From assembly GCA_024640085.1 (NCBI GenBank), contig JAHEFR010000012.1, positions 1-64,000 of the forward strand: 64,000 nucleotides of DNA, written 5' to 3'. Below, piece by piece: positions 1 to 7,911 of the stretch. The DNA comes from Gammaproteobacteria bacterium (GTDB lineage: Bacteria > Pseudomonadota > Gammaproteobacteria > Steroidobacterales > XN24). Within the stretch, counting starts at the first letter, position 1. Every line of letters begins with the position of its first letter. The notes under the pieces are model-generated. The model was not told where the DNA came from and searched no databases. It saw only the letters and a program-made list of their open reading frames with translations. The position numbers were made by a program, and so were the translations under genes.

Positions 1-407
1 GTGACCTCGTCGACCATCACTCCGGGGGTGCTTGCGATCTCGACCCTCGGCGTTTCCGCAATCTCCGTTCCCGCGCCGTACATGATGACGACGGCGATGC
101 CTGCCAGAGCGGTAATGATCAGGTAGTCGGTCCGCTGCAGTGGAGTGGGCCCGGCCGCATCTCCGTCGTCCGTTGCCGGTGTTCGCACGATCCCGTGGGT
201 GGTGATGTCGTAAAACCAGCCGAACACCAGTGCCAGGGGAAACCCGACAACGGCGGCGACCAGTAACACGTTGATGGCGGAATCCGGCAGTCCCCATCCC
301 GGGAAGAACACGTCCGCCGCCTGCATGACCAACCAGGCTCCTACGATGTAGAAGCCGGCCATGCGAAGGACCTTGCGGCGTCGCAGTTCTCGGACGAATG
401 CTCTCAA
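1..407 (-). CDS. N-terminal part of a TolB-like/TPR membrane protein (paralogue 1, cut by window edge)
   Basis: About 135 N-terminal residues are visible; the rest lies outside the window. It opens with the same head as the four genes upstream of it: a basic ELRRRKVL segment, a first helix containing AGFYIVGAWLVMQAADVFFP, a second containing INVLLVAAVVGFPLALVFGW and the ITTHGIVRT motif, then a third hydrophobic stretch (YLIITALAGIAVVIMYG). The only plausible start is TTG at 407-405, since a stop codon lies upstream at 431-429 with no ATG or GTG between; the ATG at 362 is internal to the conserved head. Family function is inferred from the intact neighbours. It is last in the run of five tandem genes. 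Confidence 0.8.
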   Translation of the reverse strand, partial: MRAFVRELRRRKVLRMAGFYIVGAWLVMQAADVFFPGWGLPDSAINVLLVAAVVGFPLALVFGWFYDITTHGIVRTPATDDGDAAGPTPLQRTDYLIITALAGIAVVIMYGAGTEIAETPRVEIASTPGVMVDEV

Positions 408-624
408 TGGCCCCGATCCAACTTTGTGTTATCGGTTTGTGGCTCCAAGGGTATCCCGGTCTCAGTCACGCTGCATAGCGCAGACGGAATTGGCTGTCAG
501 GGATTTCGGATGCCGGTAAGGCTTCTCTCGTCCATGATGAGGGTCGGTTAACAGGAATCAGGTCGGAATGCTTATTGGTGCATGGTCGTCACGTCCGCAA
601 AGACGGACACGACATGCCGCCCGC

Positions 625-2880
625 TCAGTGTGCGGCCGAAGCGCGCTTGGCTTGCGCCTCATCCACCAGCGCAGGCAGATCCTCCTCGGCGTCAAGCTTC
701 TCCACCTCGAGGCGCTGCCGGTCCAGGTCCGCCTTCACTTCCTCCATCATGGCCTGGAATCGAGGGTCGTCTTTGACCATCAGCCAGCGTGGATCGTGGC
801 TATCCGTGTAGTAGCCCCGCCATCCGGTGTCGATGGCCTTTCTCAGGCGCTCGAGCGCGAGTTCCCTGTCGCCAAGAAGTGCGGCATTCAGCGCGAGCCA
901 GTAGGCCAGGGGATTCCTGTCCCGGCCCCCGCCCTGGGGACCTTTCGCGGCCTGTTCTATGGCTTGCAAAATCGTCTGCGCCCGCTCTTCTTCGCCGATT
1001 CCGATGAGTGCCAGGGCGAGAACCTGACGACCTTCGAGCCCCCATTCATCGAGGCTTACCAAGCCACCCTCGTAATCTACCTGCAACACCTCGACAGCCT
1101 TTTGATACTCGCCTGCCATGGCAAGCCACCAGCCATAGCCGAAGCTGTACCAGGTCAGCTCGTCCGTATCCACACCGCTCGACGCGATCGATTCGACAAG
1201 GTCTTGGAGCGCTTCCGGGTACCGGCCCTGCCACGCAGGCACCAGCGCCGGGTACATCCAGTTAAAAGCGTACTCAGGGTGATCCTGAACGCTACGATCG
1301 ATCCAGTATTGGGCCTGGTCCCACATCGCCAGCATGGCGTACGACAAGGCCAGTCCGTAATAGGCATGCTTCCAGAGGATGGCCAGGCGCCGCTCGTAGA
1401 TGTTCATTTTCACGACCTGGCCAGTGTCGCGAAAGAAATCGCGCAACCCTATGAAGATCCCCCTGGGGGGATCCGGTGCGTCCGCCAGTTTGACCATGAT
1501 CTGCTCGGCGGAAGCGACATTCCCTTCGCGGAGTTCGTATTGCGCCACATTGATTGCAATCGAGGGATGGTATGGGTCCAGCCTGTAGGCCCGGTACATC
1601 AGCGCCATGGCTTCCGATTCCCTGCCCTGCACGTCGAGCGCCGCCGAAAGCCAGTTCATGGCATCCACCATGCTATGGTCCTGGTCCAACGCCTGGCGCA
1701 GAGCAATTTCTGACGCCGAGTATTCCGGCGGGACCTTCTGCTGCATGAGCAGTCCCCTCGCTGCCAGGGCCCGGGGCATCCGGGGATGCAGGGTCAGCGC
1801 CGTGTCGATGACTTCTCGAGCCTCCTCGATCTCGGACTCTTTCGGCGCCCCGATCAATATGGCGATCGCCAGCTCGGCATAGGGGTCGGCAAACCCCGGG
1901 TCGAGATCGATGGCCTGCCGCAATTTCTCCGCTCCCTTCCGGGTGTCCCGCTGATGCACGAGTTCCCGGCCCCGCAGGAACTGCTGGTAGGCATCCAGAT
2001 CGGGCTCATAGACCAGCGACGCGGCCGGCACTATCTGCGGGACCACCGTGGTCGCGACGATCTCGGCGATTTCGGCCTGGGTCTTGAATACGTCTCCCAG
2101 GGTCCGATCGAAGGTTTCACTCCAGACCTGCGTGCCGTTCTCGTCCACGAGCTGGGCCGAGATGCGAAGCTGGCTACTCGACTTGCGGACGCTGCCCGCC
2201 AGCAGGTAACGAACGGCGAGGAGGTTGCTGATCCTGGGTATACCGTAGTTGCTGCCCTTGAACTGCCACGACGAAGTCCTGCCGGTGACTTGAAGGTCCG
2301 CATAGGCGGCAAGCTTGTTCAGGATCTCTTCGGAAACGCCGTCGCAAAAATAGTCGTTCTCCTGGTCGCTGCTCACGTTCGTGAACGGCAGGACGGCCAC
2401 CGAGTTGGCAGGCTTGTCCGCGGGCGCCGGACCGATCCGGTCTTCGATATCGTCCACCATGATCGGCGGCAGCGCCAGGATCCTGTTCGTGGCGTAGAAG
2501 ATGATTGTCGCGGACGCCAGCACCAGCGCCGCCAGGATGGCGTAGTCGCCCCCCCTGAGTGGGCGCGGTTCGCCGGCCTCGTGCGGTCCGACCGGGACGG
2601 TCCTCCTGATCCCATGAGTCGTGATGTTGAAGAACCAACCAAATACCAGTGCGACAGGGAACCCGAGGATTGCCGCCACGAGAAGCACATTGATGCCGGT
2701 ATCCGGGATACCCCATCCGGGAAAGACCACATCCGCGACCTGCAATAACAGCCAGGCGCCCACCACGTAGAGGCCGGCCGTGGCGAACATCCGGCGGCGG
2801 CGCAGTTCCTGGAAGAACCCTGTCACCGCCGGCGACCCCTGAAAGTTGTGAACAGACCGGCTTGCATTGCCCCGGAGCAT
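625..2880 (-). CDS. TolB-like domain and TPR-repeat inner-membrane protein (paralogue 2)
   Basis: About 751 residues from ATG 2880; the frame stays open to 2940, but the conserved ELRRRRMF head begins only about 25 residues after this start. Three hydrophobic segments (about residues 35-55, 62-85, 113-130) suggest membrane anchoring. A TolB-like domain follows (about 158-300) with the hallmarks NSVAVLPF, DGVSEEILNKLA, YLLAGSVRK, RISAQLVDENGTQVWSETFD and QAEIAEIVATTVVPQI. TPR-type helices rich in LDP and LHP turns fill the rest, ending in a conserved TGWRGYYTDSHDPRW block. Such proteins are often fused to DNA-binding or nucleotide-cyclase domains; neither is present here. The role is unknown; a scaffold or sensor at the inner membrane is a guess. 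Its N-terminal third shares an identical DNA block with the next gene. Confidence 0.88.
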   Translation of the reverse strand: MLRGNASRSVHNFQGSPAVTGFFQELRRRRMFATAGLYVVGAWLLLQVADVVFPGWGIPDTGINVLLVAAILGFPVALVFGWFFNITTHGIRRTVPVGPHEAGEPRPLRGGDYAILAALVLASATIIFYATNRILALPPIMVDDIEDRIGPAPADKPANSVAVLPFTNVSSDQENDYFCDGVSEEILNKLAAYADLQVTGRTSSWQFKGSNYGIPRISNLLAVRYLLAGSVRKSSSQLRISAQLVDENGTQVWSETFDRTLGDVFKTQAEIAEIVATTVVPQIVPAASLVYEPDLDAYQQFLRGRELVHQRDTRKGAEKLRQAIDLDPGFADPYAELAIAILIGAPKESEIEEAREVIDTALTLHPRMPRALAARGLLMQQKVPPEYSASEIALRQALDQDHSMVDAMNWLSAALDVQGRESEAMALMYRAYRLDPYHPSIAINVAQYELREGNVASAEQIMVKLADAPDPPRGIFIGLRDFFRDTGQVVKMNIYERRLAILWKHAYYGLALSYAMLAMWDQAQYWIDRSVQDHPEYAFNWMYPALVPAWQGRYPEALQDLVESIASSGVDTDELTWYSFGYGWWLAMAGEYQKAVEVLQVDYEGGLVSLDEWGLEGRQVLALALIGIGEEERAQTILQAIEQAAKGPQGGGRDRNPLAYWLALNAALLGDRELALERLRKAIDTGWRGYYTDSHDPRWLMVKDDPRFQAMMEEVKADLDRQRLEVEKLDAEEDLPALVDEAQAKRASAAH
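2314..2772. repeat. 459-bp block identical to 4701-5159 (gene-conversion tract, copy 1)
   Basis: Read side by side, these 459 bases match 4701-5159 without a mismatch, including every synonymous site. The block codes for the membrane head and the first part of the TolB-like domain. Bases just outside differ at both ends, and the remaining coding regions differ frequently. Offset between copies is 2387 bp, the gene period. Confidence 0.9.
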
Positions 2881-3011
2881 ACCGCAGGAAGTTGCCACCG
2901 GCACATGAAACGGGGCTACTCGATCGCCCGTCGGATTCAAGGCAGAACGGCGGAAATCCGGCGCAAGCCCACGCCCGCTCGCAACGACCCAACACGCACC
3001 AGGCCCAGCGG

Positions 3012-5234
3012 TCAGTGGGCCGACGCGGCCCTCTCGGCGCGAGCCTGATCGACGAGTGCCGGCAGGTCCTCTTCGGCGTCCAGTTTCTCCACCTCCAGGC
3101 GCTGCCGATCCAGGTCCGCCTTGACCTCCGCCATCATGGCCTGGAACCGGGGATCGTCTTGCAGCGAGTCCCAGCGAGGATCGTGATCGTTGATGTAGTA
3201 GCCGCGCCAGCCGGTGTCGATAGCTTTCCTCAGCCGCTCGAGCCCGAGGTCCTTGTCGCCCAGCAGAGCGGCATTTCTCGCCAGCTCATAGGCCAGTGGG
3301 TTCCTGTCCCGGCCGTCGCCCTGGGGACCTTTCGCAGCCTCTTCTATGGACTGCAGAAGGGACCGCGCCCGGTCCTCGTTTCCGATGCCAATGAACGCCA
3401 GGGCCAGAGCCTGACGGCCGTCGAGCTCCCATTCATCGAGATTTACCTGGCCACCTTCGTAGTCCGGCTGCAACTCCTCGACAGCCTCTTGATACTCGCC
3501 CGCCATCGCAAGGTAAAAGCCATGGAAGAATCTGTACCAGCTCAGCTCCCTGGTGTTCACGCCACTGGACGCGATCGACTCCGTGAGGTCACGAAGTGCT
3601 TCCGGGTACCTCCCCTGCAATTGGGGCAGCAGTGCCGGATACAACAGAACAAAGTCATGCTCAGGAAAGTCCTGAATGCTGCGCTCGATCCAGTATTGCG
3701 CCGGGTCCCACATCGCCAGCATTGCATAGGAAAGTCCCAGTCCCCAGTAGACATGCTTCCCGAGAATGGCCAGACGCCGCTCGATCTTGTTCATCTTCAC
3801 AATCTGGCCGGTGGAGAGATAGAATTCGCGCAGCCCGATGAAAGCCGCCCTGGAGGGATCCGGGACCTCCACCAGGTTGACCAGGATCTGCTCGGCGGCA
3901 CCGACATTGCCTTTCACGAGCTCCCTTTGTGCGACGTTGGCTCCGATTGACGCATGGAGCGGATCCAGCTTGAACGCCCGGTACTGCAATGCATCAGCTG
4001 CCGGTTCTTTGCCCTGGGAGCTCAGCGCTTGCGAGAGCCAGTTCATGGCGTCCACCATGTTGGGTTCCTGTTTCAGTGCCTCGCGCAGGACAATTTCTGA
4101 CGCCGGGTAGTCTGGCGGGACCTTCTGCTGCAGGAGCAGCCCCCTCGCTGCCAGGGCCCGGGGCATCCCGGGATGCAGGGTCAGCGCCGTGTCGATGGCT
4201 TCTCTAGCCTCCTCGATTTCGGACCTTTTCGGCGCCCCGATCAATATGGCGATGGCCAGCTCGGCATAGGGTTCGGCAAACCCCGGGTCGAGATCAATGG
4301 CTTTCCGTAGTTCCTCTGCGCCTCGTCGGGTGTCCCGCTGATGAACCAGTTCCCGGCCCCGCAGGAACTGCTGGTAGGCATCCAGACTGGGCTCATAGAC
4401 CAGCGACGCCTCCGGCACGATTTGCGGGACCACGGTTGTCGCGACGATCTCGGCGATTTCAGCCTGGATCTTGAATACGTCTCCCAGGGTTCGGTCGAAG
4501 GTCTCGCTCCAGACCTGCGTACCGTTTTCGTCCACTAGCTGGGCCGAGATGCGTAGCTGGTCACTCGACTTGCGGACGCTGCCGGCCAGAAGATAACGAA
4601 CGGCAAGAAGGTTGCTGATCCGGGGTATGCCGTAGTCGCTGCCCTTGAACTGCCACGACGACGTCCTGCCGGTGACTTGAAGATCCGCATAGGCAGCGAG
4701 CTTGTTCAGGATCTCTTCGGAAACGCCGTCGCAAAAATAGTCGTTCTCCTGGTCGCTGCTCACGTTCGTGAACGGCAGGACGGCCACCGAGTTGGCAGGC
4801 TTGTCCGCGGGCGCCGGACCGATCCGGTCTTCGATATCGTCCACCATGATCGGCGGCAGCGCCAGGATCCTGTTCGTGGCGTAGAAGATGATTGTCGCGG
4901 ACGCCAGCACCAGCGCCGCCAGGATGGCGTAGTCGCCCCCCCTGAGTGGGCGCGGTTCGCCGGCCTCGTGCGGTCCGACCGGGACGGTCCTCCTGATCCC
5001 ATGAGTCGTGATGTTGAAGAACCAACCAAATACCAGTGCGACAGGGAACCCGAGGATTGCCGCCACGAGAAGCACATTGATGCCGGTATCCGGGATACCC
5101 CATCCGGGAAAGACCACATCCGCGACCTGCAATAACAGCCAGGCGCCCACCACGTAGAGACCCGCCGTCGTAAACACCCGGCGGCGGCGTAGTTCTCGCA
5201 TAAGGCGGGACATGGAGGAATCGTCTTTCGTCAT
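3012..5234 (-). CDS. TolB-like domain and TPR-repeat inner-membrane protein (paralogue 3)
   Basis: 740 residues, beginning with a short hydrophilic leader (MTKDDSSMSRLMRELRRRRV); a second possible ATG lies eight codons in. Three hydrophobic segments fall at about residues 22-43, 50-75 and 100-118. The TolB-like domain (about 146-290) is almost the same as in the gene downstream, but the TPR region (about 300-720) has diverged more: for example QALSSQGKEPAADALQYRAF here against AALDVQGRESEAMALMYRAY there. It ends with a conserved Glu/Lys/Arg-rich tail (VKADLDRQRLEVEKLDAEED). No strong ribosome-binding site was seen before either start. It is separated by 131 bp from the gene downstream and 221 bp from the one upstream, so the genes may be expressed individually. 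Confidence 0.88.
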   Translation of the reverse strand: MTKDDSSMSRLMRELRRRRVFTTAGLYVVGAWLLLQVADVVFPGWGIPDTGINVLLVAAILGFPVALVFGWFFNITTHGIRRTVPVGPHEAGEPRPLRGGDYAILAALVLASATIIFYATNRILALPPIMVDDIEDRIGPAPADKPANSVAVLPFTNVSSDQENDYFCDGVSEEILNKLAAYADLQVTGRTSSWQFKGSDYGIPRISNLLAVRYLLAGSVRKSSDQLRISAQLVDENGTQVWSETFDRTLGDVFKIQAEIAEIVATTVVPQIVPEASLVYEPSLDAYQQFLRGRELVHQRDTRRGAEELRKAIDLDPGFAEPYAELAIAILIGAPKRSEIEEAREAIDTALTLHPGMPRALAARGLLLQQKVPPDYPASEIVLREALKQEPNMVDAMNWLSQALSSQGKEPAADALQYRAFKLDPLHASIGANVAQRELVKGNVGAAEQILVNLVEVPDPSRAAFIGLREFYLSTGQIVKMNKIERRLAILGKHVYWGLGLSYAMLAMWDPAQYWIERSIQDFPEHDFVLLYPALLPQLQGRYPEALRDLTESIASSGVNTRELSWYRFFHGFYLAMAGEYQEAVEELQPDYEGGQVNLDEWELDGRQALALAFIGIGNEDRARSLLQSIEEAAKGPQGDGRDRNPLAYELARNAALLGDKDLGLERLRKAIDTGWRGYYINDHDPRWDSLQDDPRFQAMMAEVKADLDRQRLEVEKLDAEEDLPALVDQARAERAASAH
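4701..5159. repeat. 459-bp block identical to 2314-2772 (gene-conversion tract, copy 2)
   Basis: Second copy of the exact 459-bp match. Its ends lie within coding sequence of both genes rather than at gene boundaries, which favours conversion between existing paralogues over fresh duplication of whole genes. Confidence 0.9.
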
Positions 5235-5455
5235 ACGCTGTCGGCTGTCGTCACGGATCCGGTTTGAAGCAGTATAGGTTCAATCCGGCACACGCCCGCA
5301 ACACCAATGGGTCAGGAACATGCGGGGTGTGTTGAGAGGAAGAGGTCAAGCCGATCTGCAACCCGCGGATTCCACCTGGCTGATGACAGTGCGGATATCG
5401 CGACGGCCATCGCCGCCGGGTCCTGCCTGGGCGGCGTCCGGGCCGGATCACCGGG

Positions 5456-7678
5456 TCACTGGCTTGCCTGCTCCCTGGCAGCCCGGACCCTTTCCAGTAG
5501 CGCCGGAAAGTCTTCCTCAGTATCGATCCTTTCGACCTCTTCGCGCTGCCGATCCACGTCCGCCTTCACTTCTTCCATCAGCGCCTGGTAACGAGGATCT
5601 TCTGCCAACCCTGACCAGCGCGGGTCGTGACGCTGTATGTAGTAGTCGCGCCAGCCAAGCTCGATCGCCTGCTCCAGTCGGTCCAGGGCCAGATCCGGGT
5701 CGCCCATGAGAACGGCGTTGCGGGCCGCCGTGTAAAGGTCGTCGCTTGTCATCATCACGACGGAGGCGCCATGCTCGGCGAACCACTGCTCGAAGACCTC
5801 CAGCGGCTGCCGGCTCTCTTCCAGCAAGCCCGACTGGATGTAGGCCCATGCAAGCGCCTGGTAGGCATCCGCCCCATAATCGTCGTCAAGGGCAGACGGA
5901 TTGACCGTGTCCGGAAGCTCCTCTGCCAGTGTAGATATCGCTCCAGAGACATCGGCCGAAAGACTCTGGTTGATGCCATAGAATAATCGGAGCAGAGGCG
6001 CTAGTTGCTGCAGAGAGAGGTCATTCGATGCCATCGCCCGGCGCATCTCTTCTGCTGCTCGTTCGTAATCTCCTCGCCAGTACGGCGCCTGGGCCTGGAC
6101 CCAGCCTGTCCTCACCCACATCACGTCCGGGTTTTCCCGTGCGCTGGCTGAAATCCACTCCGCCCCAATCTCGAGCTCACCCAGCATCGCATAGGTGGTG
6201 GCGAGGAAGAACGCCTGCCACCCGCCCGCCAGCAACAATCGTTTTCCCATCATGCTGGCCTCAACCAGTCGGCCAGTATAGGTATACAGCTCCCATAGCA
6301 TTCTGAATGCCATAATCGGCGGCTCCGGGAGATCCAACATTCTTCGCAACATCGCCTCCGCCCGATCCGGGTCCCCGCTCTCCCAATGGCGGGTCGCCAG
6401 GTTGGCCACGATGGCCGCATTGAAGGGATCGATCCCGTAGGCTTTGTCCTGCCACCCGGCCGCCTCCTCGTCCGTTCCCTGCCGGACCAGCGCGCCTGCC
6501 AGCCAGTTCATGGCGTCCACCATGTTGGGATCACCCCTGAGCGCTTCGCGCAAGGCTGCCTCTGCAGCCACCGGATCGGGGGAACGTTGCGAAGTCAGGA
6601 ACAGGCCGCGGGCAGCATGGGCGCGCGGCAGATCGGGGTCCAGATCGAGGGCGGCATCGATTGCCGCCTCCGCCTGCTGCAGTTGCTGCTCTTCCGGGTA
6701 ACCGATCACCAGACTGATGGCATATTCCGCCTGGGCCTCCGCATACCTGGGATCCAGCTCCACGGCCATGGCCAACTCCTTTTGCGCCGCCCACTGGTCC
6801 CTCCGGTAGGTGAGATCCCGCCCGACCAGGAAATGCCGATAGGCGTCGAGAGAAGGCCTGTAGCTCCCGTCCCCCCCGGCGACGATCTGCGGCGCCACTT
6901 CGGTGGCGACCAGGTCGGCGATCTCGTCCTGGATGCCGAATACGTCCTCCAGTACCCGGTCGTAGTTCTCGCTCCACACCTGGGTTCCCTTGTCCACCAC
7001 GAGTTGGGCCGACACCCGGATCCGGTCTCCTTGCCTGCGCACGCTGCCCAGCAGCAGATACTGCACGCCCAGCAGGTCGCTGATCCTGGGGACACCATAA
7101 TCGCCGCTCTTGAACTGCAGCGACGACGCACGGGCGATCACCTGCAGTTCGGTGTGGCGCCCGAGCCTGTTACGGATCTCCTCCGACACCCCCTCCGCGA
7201 AGACCTGGTCCTCCGGGTCGGTGCCGATGTTGTCGAACGGCAGCACAGCGATCGAGTTCGGCAGTTTCTCTGCCGGCGCCAGATCGATCCGGGATTCGGA
7301 CCCCGTCGTATCTGCCCTTGGCAGCAGCAGTACGTGAATCGCGGCGTAGGAGACGATGGCGCCAGCGACCAGCAGCAGCGTGCCCAGGACAAAGAAATCG
7401 TTGCCCTTCAAAGGCCGGGGTTCGCCCGCGTCCCCGGCACCCATCGGCACGGTTCGCCTGATCCCGTGAGTGGTGATGTTGAAGAACCAGCCAAACACCA
7501 GGGCGAGCGGAAAGCCCGCTACGGCGGCGATGAACAGAACGTTGACGGCTGCATCTGGAAGGCCCCAGCCGGGAAACAGCACGTCTGCCACCTGCAATAT
7601 CAGCCATGCACCCACGACGTACAGACCGGCCGTGGTGAACACCCGGCGACGACGCAGTTCGTGGATGAGTCCTTTCAC
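5456..7678 (-). CDS. TolB-like domain and TPR-repeat inner-membrane protein (paralogue 4)
   Basis: 740 residues from a GTG start at 7678, preceded by GAGAGG about eight bases upstream; the conserved head begins at residue 6 (HELRRRRVFTTAGLYVVGAW). The domain order matches its neighbours: three hydrophobic segments, a TolB-like domain starting near NSIAVLPFDNIGTDPEDQVF, then TPRs. It is the most divergent of the full-length array members: DGVSEEI reads EGVSEEI, the loop has PRADTTGSESRIDLAPAEKL, and the TPR region has little close similarity to paralogues 2 and 3. The C-terminal DYYIQRHDPRW block and the RQREEVERIDTEEDFPALL tail are kept, so this end may do something shared by the family. Nothing indicates a ligand. 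Confidence 0.87.
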   Translation of the reverse strand: MKGLIHELRRRRVFTTAGLYVVGAWLILQVADVLFPGWGLPDAAVNVLFIAAVAGFPLALVFGWFFNITTHGIRRTVPMGAGDAGEPRPLKGNDFFVLGTLLLVAGAIVSYAAIHVLLLPRADTTGSESRIDLAPAEKLPNSIAVLPFDNIGTDPEDQVFAEGVSEEIRNRLGRHTELQVIARASSLQFKSGDYGVPRISDLLGVQYLLLGSVRRQGDRIRVSAQLVVDKGTQVWSENYDRVLEDVFGIQDEIADLVATEVAPQIVAGGDGSYRPSLDAYRHFLVGRDLTYRRDQWAAQKELAMAVELDPRYAEAQAEYAISLVIGYPEEQQLQQAEAAIDAALDLDPDLPRAHAARGLFLTSQRSPDPVAAEAALREALRGDPNMVDAMNWLAGALVRQGTDEEAAGWQDKAYGIDPFNAAIVANLATRHWESGDPDRAEAMLRRMLDLPEPPIMAFRMLWELYTYTGRLVEASMMGKRLLLAGGWQAFFLATTYAMLGELEIGAEWISASARENPDVMWVRTGWVQAQAPYWRGDYERAAEEMRRAMASNDLSLQQLAPLLRLFYGINQSLSADVSGAISTLAEELPDTVNPSALDDDYGADAYQALAWAYIQSGLLEESRQPLEVFEQWFAEHGASVVMMTSDDLYTAARNAVLMGDPDLALDRLEQAIELGWRDYYIQRHDPRWSGLAEDPRYQALMEEVKADVDRQREEVERIDTEEDFPALLERVRAAREQASQ

Positions 7679-7911
7679 GGGTGACGCCTCTCGCTACAGG
7701 TCATCGCATTAAAAATGTATGAGCGGTCGCTGCGATGCCTCTGAATCATGCAGCAAATTGTGGTCAATCTCACGTGGCCCCGGCCGCCTGCGGCACAGGT
7801 CTCGCCAATAGCTGAAATATCCGGGAGTCGCTGGCGACTTTGGCCGCCTGTCACTCAGGGCCGCTTTTGCCCCACTCTGATGAGATGAAATCACCGACTT
7901 GCGCCCCGGGG

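Noticed and set aside
1786-2748. A 320-codon plus-strand frame opposite a TPR gene, with a similar frame at 4677-5135
   Set aside because: The repeat of this frame at both places only reflects the identical 459-bp tract; it is antisense to supported genes.
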